Positions 16,974 to 24,645 of a stretch of 64,000 nt of DNA are shown piece by piece. Positions within the stretch are counted from its first letter, which is position 1, and every line of letters starts with the position of its first letter. Position numbers and translations under genes: made by a program. The notes below the pieces were generated by a model. That model had not been told where the DNA came from. It searched no databases and saw only the letters and a program-made list of their open reading frames with translations. This DNA is from Planctomycetaceae bacterium (GTDB taxonomy: Bacteria; Planctomycetota; UBA1135; GCA-002686595): contig WYBT01000015.1 of the NCBI GenBank assembly GCA_011525785.1, positions 1 through 64,000 of the forward strand, given 5' to 3'.

Positions 16974-19598
16974 TCAGCCGGTTCGCACCGCGGCGACAGC
17001 GTTGCCGCGATTCATGCGCCAGATCGGATAGAGACCGGCGAGCAGCGCCACAACGATCGCGCCGGCCCAACCGGCCGCGAACCACCAGCCCGGACCGACC
17101 GCGGGCAGCGGAAGGCCCGACACGACGCGCAGGGCGCGCACGATCACCGGCGAGAGCCCGGCGCCGAGCGCGGCTCCCAGACCGCCGCCGATCGCGCCGA
17201 TGATCAGGCTCTCGAGCAGCACGTGGCCGGCGATCTGCGCGCGCGAAGTCCCCAGCGCCTTGAGCACGCCGAGTTCCTTCGAACGCTCGAGCGCCGAGAG
17301 CAGTTGGCCGTTGAGCACGCCCAGGCCCGCGAGCAGCACGGTGAGCAGGATGATGATGTCGAACAGCACGAAGTCGCGCGCGATGTCCTTGGAGTGCCAG
17401 CCGTAGAGGAACTCGCCGGTCTCCACCACGCCGGCGCCCGAGTTGGGCTCGATCCCCAGCGCCTCGCGCACGATGCGTTCGGCCTCGCCCTGGTCGAACC
17501 CGTCGACGAAGCGCACGGCGAAGGCCCCCACCGACTCCTGGGTCTCCAGGCAGAACAGCTCGCGCATCCAGCGCTCGCTGACGACGCCGTACAGCCGCTC
17601 GTCGGGGCGCGGGAAGTAGCCGTAGGCGTCGCTGATCGCCACCACCGGGAAGCTCTGCACGCGTCCGCCGGGCGTGTCGACGTGCACGGCGTCGCCCACC
17701 TCGTAACTGCGGTGCTTGGCGACGCGGCGCGAGAGGATCACGCCCTTGTGGTCGCGCAGCGCGGCGATCAGGCTCGGATCGGCCTTGCACGGGCCGTAGC
17801 GCGCGAGTTCGTCCTCGTTCAGGCCCACGAGCAGGAAGGGCGAGTAGGTGCGCGCTTCGTTGGGCTCCAGACCCAGGACCTCGGGGTGCTGCGCGAAGGC
17901 GGCGCGCAGGTCGGCCAGGCTGCGCGGCTGGATCTGGCGCACATAGACCTTGTCGCGGAAGGCCTCGGCGCTCCACACGTCGATCTCGGCCTCGAGCGCG
18001 CCGGTCATGCCGTGCAGACCGACGAACCCGGCCGTGACCAGCGCCAGGCCAGCCACGCCGCCGGCGACGCGGGCCGGCCCGTTGCGGATGGCGCGCGCCG
18101 CGAGCTGGCCCGACAGCGGCCAGGCGCGTTCGAACGGGCGCGCGAGCTTGCCGCACACCCAGGCGATCACACTGGGCGCGACCAGCGGCGCCGCGACCAG
18201 CATCGCCAGCACGGCCATGCCCAGCAGGATCACGCCGACCAGTTCGCTCTCCTGCTCGCCGATCACCGGCACGACGCCGAAGTACACGCCCGGGATGACG
18301 AGCGCGAGCAGCGCCGCCGCGAGCAACTGGAAGCCGCGCGAGCCCTTGCGCCCGCCGGCCAGCTCTTCGCCGCGGAGCGCGGCGACGGCGTTGGCGCTGT
18401 GGGCCTTGGCGAGCGGGTAGACCGAGCCGACCAGCGCGATGGCGACGCCGGCGCCGACCAGCGGCGCGACCACCGGCCAGGGCACTTCGAACACAGCGCG
18501 CAGCACGTTCGAATCGACGCCGCCGATGCCCACGGTGGTCACGTTCTTGCGCAGCAGGCCCCAGGCCAGCGCAACTCCGAGCGTCAGGCCCAGCAGCCCG
18601 CCGGCGCCGGCGACCAGCACCGCTTCGGTGAAGAACACTCGCGCCACCTGCGCGCGCGACGAGCCCAGCGCATGCAGGATCCCGACCTCGCGCACGCGCT
18701 CGAGCAGCGACATCGACAGCGAGTGGAAGATCACGAACAGGCCCAGCACCAGCGCCATCAGGCCCGCGAAGCGCACGCCGTTGCGGAAGGCGCGCTCGTC
18801 GGCGGCCTGGCCGATGATCACGCTCTTCTTGAGGTCGTAGGACCAGGCCTCGCCCAGGTTGGACTGCAGCGTCTCGAGGTTGATCGCAGGGTCGCGCTTG
18901 ACCCAGTAGCGCGGATCGATGTGCGCGCCGACGTAGATCTGGCGCGCCACGGGGAAGTCGATCAGCACGACCTCGCCGCCGCCCTTGCGCCCGATGCCTT
19001 CGCGCCCCATCACGCCGACGACCTCGAAACGCGTAGGGGCGGGCTTGGCGCTGACTTCGCGCTCGCGCACTTGCCACTCGCCATCGACACAGTCGCGCGC
19101 GGGCGCGCGGCGCGGAGGTGCGAGGAGGATCGTCTGGCCGACTTGCACGCCGAGTTCCTCGGCCAGTCGCTCGCCGATCACCACTTCGTTGTTCGCGGCG
19201 CGCGGCGCGAGGTCGCGGCCCGCGGCGAGGAAGTAGCCGCCCAGCTCGCGCGCGCTGTCCGCTTCCATCGCGATCAATGCGACGCGCGTGCCGGCCCCGC
19301 GCGCCGAATCCGTGGCCCACAGCGAGGCCTGCGACTGGAACGCGGCGCTGACCTCCGTGACACCGGGCACGGCGCTCAGCGCGGCGCGCGGGTCCTCGAC
19401 CGCCTTGCTCGGGCTGACCTCGATCTCCGCGCGCCAGTCCGGGTCGGAGGAGTGCGAACGGACGCGCAGCGTGTTGTGGTCGAGGGTGAAGATCCCGACC
19501 ACGGTGGCGATGCCCACCGCGATGCCCAGGATCGAGAACAGCGTGCGGCCCGGCCTCTGGAAGAGGCTGCGGCGCGCGATCGTGGCGGCCAGTCCCAT
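16974..19598 (-). CDS. FtsX-like ABC transporter permease
   Basis: An 874-residue integral membrane protein of the LolC/MacB-type FtsX permease superfamily. An N-terminal helix (LFSILGIAVGIATVVGIFTL, about 22-41) is followed by a large MacB-like periplasmic domain. A first FtsX helix group lies at about 275-400 and a central group at about 430-520. A second extracytoplasmic domain follows, and a C-terminal FtsX group closes the protein (LTVLLAGLGVLNGQLLSALERSKELG region). This duplicated layout is typical of single-chain exporters of lipoproteins, lipids or peptides. The cognate ATPase is probably the LolD-like protein at 21553-22296 on the same strand, separated by two thiol-redox genes. The start MGLAATIARRSLFQRPGRT fits the family. 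The substrate is unknown. Confidence 0.9.
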   Translation of the reverse strand: MGLAATIARRSLFQRPGRTLFSILGIAVGIATVVGIFTLDHNTLRVRSHSSDPDWRAEIEVSPSKAVEDPRAALSAVPGVTEVSAAFQSQASLWATDSARGAGTRVALIAMEADSARELGGYFLAAGRDLAPRAANNEVVIGERLAEELGVQVGQTILLAPPRRAPARDCVDGEWQVREREVSAKPAPTRFEVVGVMGREGIGRKGGGEVVLIDFPVARQIYVGAHIDPRYWVKRDPAINLETLQSNLGEAWSYDLKKSVIIGQAADERAFRNGVRFAGLMALVLGLFVIFHSLSMSLLERVREVGILHALGSSRAQVARVFFTEAVLVAGAGGLLGLTLGVALAWGLLRKNVTTVGIGGVDSNVLRAVFEVPWPVVAPLVGAGVAIALVGSVYPLAKAHSANAVAALRGEELAGGRKGSRGFQLLAAALLALVIPGVYFGVVPVIGEQESELVGVILLGMAVLAMLVAAPLVAPSVIAWVCGKLARPFERAWPLSGQLAARAIRNGPARVAGGVAGLALVTAGFVGLHGMTGALEAEIDVWSAEAFRDKVYVRQIQPRSLADLRAAFAQHPEVLGLEPNEARTYSPFLLVGLNEDELARYGPCKADPSLIAALRDHKGVILSRRVAKHRSYEVGDAVHVDTPGGRVQSFPVVAISDAYGYFPRPDERLYGVVSERWMRELFCLETQESVGAFAVRFVDGFDQGEAERIVREALGIEPNSGAGVVETGEFLYGWHSKDIARDFVLFDIIILLTVLLAGLGVLNGQLLSALERSKELGVLKALGTSRAQIAGHVLLESLIIGAIGGGLGAALGAGLSPVIVRALRVVSGLPLPAVGPGWWFAAGWAGAIVVALLAGLYPIWRMNRGNAVAAVRTG

Positions 19599-20094
19599 GG
19601 AGTTCGAGTGTGCTCGCGTTCGCCGGCGCCTCGGGACCCAGGTCGAGAGGCGATCGGGGCCCCCGCGCGATCCGGCGGCGAGACTCTACTGGCGCGGCCG
19701 CGCGCAGCGCACCACGAGCAGCGAGCGCGGCGCGAGTTTGGCGCGAGCGGCGGCTGGCCCGCGCGCCATCGGAGTCGGACTCGACGGTCGCCGAGCCGCT
19801 GCCTCGGGCGCGGCTTCGGCCCAGGTGCGCGACAGCGCGGCGGAGAGCCCATCAACGTGGCGCGACCCGCGGCGTCGCGCGAGTTCCCTCACGAGCCCGG
19901 CCGGTTCGCCGCGGCGCGGGCTCGAGCGCCGTGCGGGGGCGTGGCAAGTCGTGCGCGGCGTTACGCAAAGGCGCGTGCGAGTCGGAGTCGACGATTCGCG
20001 GTGCGAGAGCGCGCCGAGGAGCTAGCAGCGGGCTCGATTAGGTCGGACTAGCCGCGGGCTGTGAGCACGCGATCGCGGCCGAGGCCGCCGCCGC
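19599..20094. other. Intergenic stretch without a recognised gene
   Basis: 496 bases of very GC-rich sequence between the permease start and the thioredoxin-like gene. No reading frame in it resembles a protein. An imperfect GTGAGC/GCTCAC pairing around 20060-20096 may help end the upstream transcript. The spacing suggests the permease has its own promoter. Confidence 0.45.
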
Positions 20095-20640
20095 TCACGG
20101 CGCCAACGCGCGCTGGGCGAGCTCGGCGAAACGCGCCGCGTCGCATTCGCCTTCCTGTCGATCGACGAGTTCACCGCGCTTGTCGAAGGCGAGCGTGACC
20201 GGAATCGGCCCGGGAAGGTCGTAGCGCTCGTGGAAGGCGTCGATGTCCTCCGCGCGCAGGATCGCGACGTCCAGACCCCACTGGCGCGCATTCACGAAGC
20301 GCTCGACGCGCTCGCGCGTCTTGTCCGGATCGGCCTTGGGCGCCTGCAGGTCGTAATCGACGAGCAGCACGTCCAGTCCCCGATCGCGGTGTTGGGCGGC
20401 GACCTTCACGAGGTCGGGCATCTCTTCGATGCAGGTCACTCACCACATGGCCCACAGATTGACCAGCAAGCCGCGGCCCTTCGCCGCGGCGATCTTCGCC
20501 GCGAGTTGGTCCGCGTCGACGAGCGTGACCTGCGCCGCGCGCGCCCCGGCCGTCGGCGCAGGGGTCGATGAGTCCGGATCACCGCCGCAAGCGCCGAGCG
20601 CGGGCAGCAGGACCAGCAGCAGCACAGAGAGTGTTCGCAT
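20095..20640 (-). CDS. TlpA-like thioredoxin-fold lipoprotein, candidate selenoprotein (UxxC)
   Basis: Read through one in-frame TGA, this is a 181-residue envelope thiol-disulfide protein. Residues 1-18 form a lipoprotein signal ending LGAC (Cys18). The redox motif follows NLWAMW at residues 61-66. Codon 67 is TGA (20440-20442), then V-T-C70, so the active site is U-x-x-C where TlpA relatives have WCxxC. Downstream the frame continues without break as a normal thioredoxin fold: IEEMPDL, a central strand LLVDYDL, and the cis-proline loop GPIPVTLAFDK. A hairpin at 20400-20416 fits a bacterial SECIS element, with its loop G 30 bases after the TGA. Without recoding the product would be a useless 66-residue stub. 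The gene lies 72 bases after a redoxin gene with the same feature. Selenocysteine is inferred; a nonsense mutation is the alternative. Confidence 0.8.
20400..20416 (-). promoter_or_regulatory. Candidate bacterial SECIS hairpin (thioredoxin-like gene)
   Basis: On the minus strand CGACCT pairs with AGGTCG around the loop CGTGA. The G in the second loop position is 30 bases after the TGA at 20440-20442, inside the 16-37 base range described for bacterial SECIS elements. The stem-loop size and the CGTG loop start equal those of the hairpin at 20695-20716. A second, smaller stem (GCATC/GATGC, loop GAAGA) lies closer to the TGA and could compete. Confidence 0.65.
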
Positions 20641-20657
20641 CAGGCAGTTCCAAGGCT

Positions 20658-20680
20658 GCGGCCCGCTCGTCGCGGGCCGC
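20658..20680 (-). terminator. Intercistronic GC hairpin
   Basis: A 9-bp perfect stem (20658-20666 with 20672-20680) with loop TCGTC, between the redoxin stop and the start of the thioredoxin-like gene. It could attenuate or terminate, or act as a leader structure, since the next ATG is only 17 bases away. Confidence 0.45.
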
Positions 20681-20694
20681 GTCGGTTCGTTCTG

Positions 20695-20716
20695 GTGGAG
20701 TCCGCACGGGACTCAC
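20695..20716 (-). promoter_or_regulatory. Candidate bacterial SECIS hairpin (redoxin gene)
   Basis: On the minus strand GAGTCC pairs with GGACTC around loop CGTGC. Two more pairs form below, past a single bulged C. The loop G in second position is 24 bases after the TGA at 20731-20733. The element overlaps the last codon and stop, an allowed position for a SECIS that follows a near-terminal selenocysteine. Confidence 0.68.
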
Positions 20717-21390
20717 TTGGTCTTGATGCCTCACCCGTAGGGGCGGGTTTCCTTGACCTCGATGTCCTTGCCGGCGAGCAGCGCGTCTACTGCGTCGCGC
20801 ACGTAGATCTTGGCGTCGTCGCCCTTGTCCTCATTGAGGTTGTTGTCGAGCGCGCCGGTGTAGCTGACGACGCCCTTGGCATCGATCACGAAGCAGTGCG
20901 GCGTCGAGCGAGCGCCGAACAACGCGCTGATCTTGTTGCCGTGGTCGATGTAGATCTTGTGGGTGAAGCCCAGCTCCTTGAGCTTCTTGCGGTAGTTCTC
21001 GTACAGCTTCGAGTAATCCGCGTTGGCCTCGGGCTTGGGGCCGATCTCGTTCTGGTTCGAGGCGATGCCGATCAGCACCACGTCCTTCTTGTCCTTGTAG
21101 TAGGCCTCCAGCGACTTCATCACCGGGTCGGCGTGCTTCTCCGCCGGGCAGCGGTCGGACCAGAAGTGGATCAGCACGACCTTGCCGCGCAGGTCCTTGA
21201 AGGTGATGGCCTTGCCATCCATGTCGCGCAGTTCGACCGTCTCCGCGACGGTTGATCCGAGCTTGAGCTTCTCGTCCTGGGCGGCAGGAGCGGGCTTGGC
21301 CTCGGGTTGCGCCGGCTTGTCCTGCAGCGCCGCCCCCGGGAGGGCGAGCGCCGCGAGGAACGCGAGCGTGGAGAGAGAGTTGGACTTCAT
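20713..21390 (-). CDS. Secreted redoxin (AhpC/TSA-like), candidate selenoprotein
   Basis: A 225-residue exported redoxin if TGA codon 220 (20731-20733) is read through. The signal peptide is MKSNSLSTLAFLAALALPGAALQ. The thioredoxin-fold core has GKVVLIHFWSDRCPAEKHADP with one active-site Cys, then IGIASNQNE, and the cis-proline segment STPHCFVID. Relatives of this redoxin family end in a conserved G-C-x-I-K motif; here the text is PYG-(TGA)-GIKTK-TGA, so the TGA sits exactly on that cysteine. A SECIS-like hairpin follows at 20695-20716. Stopping at the first TGA would lose only six residues but would remove the conserved position. It is the first of two adjacent redox genes with this property. 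The chemistry is probably thiol or peroxide handling outside the cytoplasm; the substrate is not predictable. Confidence 0.82.
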
Positions 21391-21552
21391 GACGGGCTTC
21401 GACTTTCTGCGTCGCGCGCACAGCGCGATTGTTGAGGTGCAATGGCGCGCCGGACCGGTGGTCCGGCGGCGCAAGGAGAATACGACAGTCGCAGCGCGTC
21501 CGTGACCAACGAAACCGTTCGGGGCGGTCCGCGAAACCGGTTCGGAACGGCT

Positions 21553-22296
21553 TCAGATGTGCAGCGCGGCCAGTTGCTCGTGGATGCGCTCGACGGTCAG
21601 TCCCGGGCCGCGCAGCGCGTGCTCTTGATCCAGGGCGCCGTCGACGAGGAACAACACGCGATCTGCAAAGGTTGCGTCACGCGGGTTGTGCGTCACGAGC
21701 ACGACGGTCTTGTGGTCCTGGTCGCAGATCTGGCGCAAGAAGGCCATCACCTCGGCGCCCGCCTTCTGCGAGAGGTTGCCGGTGGGCTCGTCGCACAACA
21801 GCAGTGGCTGGCCGCCCGCAAGCGCGCGTGCGATGGACGTGCGCTGCATCTCGCCGCCGGAGAGCTGGTGCGGGAACTGCTCCTCTTTGCCCTGCAGCCC
21901 CAGCCGCGCGAGCAACCCGCGGATCGTCTCCGCATGGTCGCCAGGGTGCTGGCCCTGGATCGCCAGCGGCAGGCCGACGTTCTCGAGCAGATTGAGGTTC
22001 GGCATCAGGTTGAAGAACTGGAACACGTACCCGATCTGCGCGCGGCGCAGCAGGGTGCGCTCGCCGTCGGAGAGTGTCTTGAGGTTCTTGCCCGAGAGTT
22101 CGATCGAGCCCGCCGTCGGCGAGTCAAGCCCCGAGAGCATGTGCAGCAGGGTCGACTTGCCCGAACCGCTGGGCCCCATGATGCAGACGAATTCGCCCGC
22201 TTCGACCGCGAAGCTGACATCGCGCAGCACGGGCGACGCGCCTTCGCGCTTGTCGAAGAACTTGTAGAGCTCGCGGACCTGGAGGATCGGGGGCAT
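21553..22296 (-). CDS. LolD/MacB-type ABC transporter ATPase
   Basis: A 247-residue cytoplasmic ATPase subunit of a MacB/LolCDE-type exporter. Walker A is GPSGSGKS at 41-48; the Q-loop stretch is FQFFNLMPNLNLLENVGLP; the signature is LSGGEMQRTSIARAL; Walker B is LLLCDEPTGNLS, with the family-typical TGNLS; the switch His lies in VLVTHNP. The signature deviates mildly from the usual LSGGQQQRVAIARAL. The most likely partner is the FtsX-like permease at 16974-19598. The two redox genes between them suggest envelope maturation, but co-transcription across the ~160-base gaps is not certain. Confidence 0.92.
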   Translation of the reverse strand: MPPILQVRELYKFFDKREGASPVLRDVSFAVEAGEFVCIMGPSGSGKSTLLHMLSGLDSPTAGSIELSGKNLKTLSDGERTLLRRAQIGYVFQFFNLMPNLNLLENVGLPLAIQGQHPGDHAETIRGLLARLGLQGKEEQFPHQLSGGEMQRTSIARALAGGQPLLLCDEPTGNLSQKAGAEVMAFLRQICDQDHKTVVLVTHNPRDATFADRVLFLVDGALDQEHALRGPGLTVERIHEQLAALHI

Positions 22297-22609
22297 GGGT
22301 GTGGGCGTCGGATTCGGCGTCGCTGAAGAGCCGGGCGAGTATCACCGCGCCCCGCGGCGCCCGCCAGCTTCCAGCCGGTCGCTGGAGCCAAGCGCTGGCG
22401 ACCTGTCGCGGAAATCGCGGCGCGGAACTCATGGCGGAGAGTTCGAAGCGCGCACCGCGCCGCGCAAGCGTTGCGACGCGGGCATTGCGTGCGCCGCAGC
22501 CGCGGCTCGAGCGCGGGAGCCGCGCCGACTGAGCGCAGCTCCCCCACAGCGGACCGGCGCTGCGCCGATCCCATCTCAAACGCGGCGAGTTGAATGAGCT
22601 CGCCAACGC
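22297..22609. other. Intergenic stretch without a recognised gene
   Basis: About 310 bases between the ABC ATPase start and the terminator of the Cys-rich gene. No reading frame looks like a protein. It should hold the ATPase promoter; no consensus boxes stand out. A GGCGAG/CTCGCC stem lies near 22583-22604. Confidence 0.4.
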
Positions 22610-22627
22610 GATGCTCGCTCGAGCATC
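22610..22627 (-). terminator. Hairpin after the Cys-rich gene
   Basis: GATGCTCG and CGAGCATC form a perfect inverted repeat nine bases past the stop of the gene at 22637-22939. Confidence 0.5.
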
Positions 22628-22636
22628 ACCGCGGTG

Positions 22637-22939
22637 TCAGCACCCCTGCGCGCAGGCCTCGCGGACTTCCTTGGCAAGGTCCTCGCAGTACTCGAAGCAC
22701 TCCTCGTTGAGGTGACCCTCGATGCAGAACCCGAACACGCTGTAGGTGCACACGAAGCACACCTTCTGGCAGCGCGCGACACTCTTGGTGTAGTTGCGGA
22801 AGCACGCGTCCAAACAAGCGCTCTTGGGGCTGCTCGAGTTGGTTGCAGCCGCGCTCGGCGCAGCGATCGCCGAGCGCTCCACGGACAGGAACGCCAAAGC
22901 CCCCAGCGCGAGCGCCGATCCGATCCACTTCAGTTTCAT
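22637..22939 (-). CDS. Small secreted Cys-rich protein with duplicated CX3C-X10-CX3C
   Basis: A 100-residue protein with a signal peptide (MKLKWIGSALALGALAFLSV, cleaved near Ala27) and ten cysteines in the mature 73 residues. Cys42/46 and 57/61 form CX3C-X10-CX3C, and Cys81/85 and 96/100 repeat exactly the same spacing; Cys64 and Cys72 lie between. Such CX3C pairs suit two antiparallel helices stapled by disulfides, a helical hairpin occurring twice. No family was recognised. The product is predicted to be extracytoplasmic, where disulfides form, and the thiol-redox genes about 1.2 kb away are possible partners only by proximity. An RBS-like GGGGGAG lies just ahead of the ATG. Confidence 0.75.
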   Translation of the reverse strand: MKLKWIGSALALGALAFLSVERSAIAAPSAAATNSSSPKSACLDACFRNYTKSVARCQKVCFVCTYSVFGFCIEGHLNEECFEYCEDLAKEVREACAQGC

Positions 22940-23058
22940 CGTCTCCCCCCTTCAAACCGTTTCGTCTCACTGTTCACCGCCCGCGCCGTCGCCGAGCACG
23001 ACACTCGACGATCCCCCCGGCGCGGGCGGGATTCCCAACTCACCGCCAACTCGCGGGC

Positions 23059-24645
23059 TCAGCTCCGCAGTTGGCTGAGTGCCGTGTTGATCGTTTCGAG
23101 CACCTCAGGATCGAGTGATGGAGACACCAGCCCCTCGAGCAGTTGCAGCGCTTGCAGCTTGCGACCGGGGTCGTCTCCCGCGGCGTCGACCAGCGAGCTG
23201 ATCGCGGTGTAGCTCTGCATGCCCGCCAAGCCGCTGCCGATGGCACGGCGCACGACTCTGAGCAGCTCGTCCCACGTTGCGTTGTCGGTTACTGCCATCA
23301 TCGCGGCCCCGCGGCCCATTTCCGTCACGTTCGAGTCCTCGGCGAGTGAGAGCAGGTACTCGATCGCGTTCTCCCTTCCCGCTGTGCGCGAGCGCCCCAA
23401 GACCGCGAGCGCATCGTTGGCCTGGACCAGGAGCAGCAACAGGTCGGACTCGTCATCTCCAGAGCGCGAGTGCCGCAGCCGCTCGATCTCGGCCATCAGC
23501 TTCAAGTCCAGCCCGCTGCCACCCAGCGACTCCATCGCCTTCGCCAAGCCCGCGACGATCGGGATCGACGACGAACTCGCGCGGTAGGCGCCGTCAGCGA
23601 GCCCCGCGTTGCACTCCGCCAGCGAGCGGAGAACGAAGTGCGCGGCGCGCAGCGTGAGAAGATCCGGCGCACTGGAGTCGCCCGTCTCGCACAACGCCGT
23701 TTGAACGAGTTCGCGTTCCACAGCGGAGTTGACGACCGCCCCGTGCCCCCACACGCAGTAGAGCACCTCGGCAGTGACGAAGTAGTCCAGCGCCGCCGCG
23801 AGTACGTGGGCGTCCGCAATCGAAGGCGTCTCACCGCGGAACAGGGCCCGACGCGAGTCCGGCAGCTGCAGCCAGCGGCGCAGCGCTGCGCCCGCTGCGG
23901 GCGAAGCGACCCGGCTCAGCGACAGCGGGTAGACGCCCGGTCGCTCCATCTCTCCGCTGGGCATGATCGCCAGTCGTGACAACCCCAACTCGCGATGGCA
24001 CGGCGCCTCGTCCCCGCGCAGCGCAGCGGCGAGGGCGGCGGCGCGCACCAGTTCGAGCGAGCCGTCGCGCGGCAGCGCCAGCCATTCGTCGAACAGCCGC
24101 CAGAAGTCGGCCTCGGGCAGGTCGCGGGCGAGCGCCAGCGCCACCGCGCCGCGCACGAGCTCGTGGCGCTCGTTCGAGCGCACGACCTGCGCGAGCAGCG
24201 TGCCCCACACGTCGGTATCCGACGTCAGCGCAGCATTCGACACGTCGAGCGCGCGGCACACCTCCGTCAAGCGCTCGACCACCGGCAGCGCCTGGTCGTG
24301 GTAGCTGGCGGGCTTGCTCGCGAGGCTCTCGAGCTGCGCCACCAGCGCCCACACCTCCGCCAGGGGATCGGCCGGCGTCGAACTCGCCGCGGTCGCCTGC
24401 GGAGTCGCGGTGCTCGCCTGGGGTGCGGCCGCGGGCACGTCTGCGCGCTGCTCGGAGCCGGGCGCGGCGAGTTCCGCGGCCGCGCGAGGGTTCTGGGCGC
24501 TGGTGCGTTGCGGTTCGCGGGCAGCGGCCTCGCTCGTGCGGCCCTCGCCGACGAAGTGACGCACCACCCATCCGACGGCGAGCAGCACAGCGAGTCCGAG
24601 GACGACGAGCCAGACGCGGGAAGTGTTCGAAGAGGAACGGTTCAT
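23059..24645 (-). CDS. Membrane-anchored helical protein, unknown
   Basis: A 528-residue protein with one N-terminal membrane helix (VWLVVLGLAVLLAVGWVV, about 11-28), then a low-complexity Ala/Pro/Ser/Gln linker to about 95. The rest is an alpha-helical domain with HEAT-like helix pairs, such as TEMGRGAAMMAVTDNATWDELLRVVRRAI near the C-terminus. No catalytic motif was seen. It is predicted to sit on the outer face of the cytoplasmic membrane, anchored by its N-terminus. It is alone on its strand, separated by 119 bases from the Cys-rich gene. I do not recognise the family. Confidence 0.75.
   Translation of the reverse strand: MNRSSSNTSRVWLVVLGLAVLLAVGWVVRHFVGEGRTSEAAAREPQRTSAQNPRAAAELAAPGSEQRADVPAAAPQASTATPQATAASSTPADPLAEVWALVAQLESLASKPASYHDQALPVVERLTEVCRALDVSNAALTSDTDVWGTLLAQVVRSNERHELVRGAVALALARDLPEADFWRLFDEWLALPRDGSLELVRAAALAAALRGDEAPCHRELGLSRLAIMPSGEMERPGVYPLSLSRVASPAAGAALRRWLQLPDSRRALFRGETPSIADAHVLAAALDYFVTAEVLYCVWGHGAVVNSAVERELVQTALCETGDSSAPDLLTLRAAHFVLRSLAECNAGLADGAYRASSSSIPIVAGLAKAMESLGGSGLDLKLMAEIERLRHSRSGDDESDLLLLLVQANDALAVLGRSRTAGRENAIEYLLSLAEDSNVTEMGRGAAMMAVTDNATWDELLRVVRRAIGSGLAGMQSYTAISSLVDAAGDDPGRKLQALQLLEGLVSPSLDPEVLETINTALSQLRS

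Noticed and set aside
17223..20051. Very long plus-strand frame opposite the ABC permease
   Set aside because: It mirrors the real permease gene; its translation is Arg/His/Ala/Gln-rich with no fold or motif. Several equally long frames (2627-4186, 7884-9719, 9983-12892) are similar composition shadows.
19599..20094. A gene upstream of the permease
   Set aside because: All frames in this stretch are Arg/Ala/Gly-rich without motifs or a ribosome site.
20440..20442. TGA in the thioredoxin-like gene as a plain nonsense mutation or sequencing error
   Set aside because: The flanking frame is undamaged, the TGA sits exactly on the redox Cys, a SECIS-like hairpin follows, and the neighbouring redoxin shows the same event. 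Kept as the alternative to test, not as the main reading.
22634..22639. Third selenocysteine: the TGA ending the Cys-rich gene
   Set aside because: The frame beyond it carries no conserved or plausible sequence and a terminator hairpin follows at once; the TGA is a normal stop.
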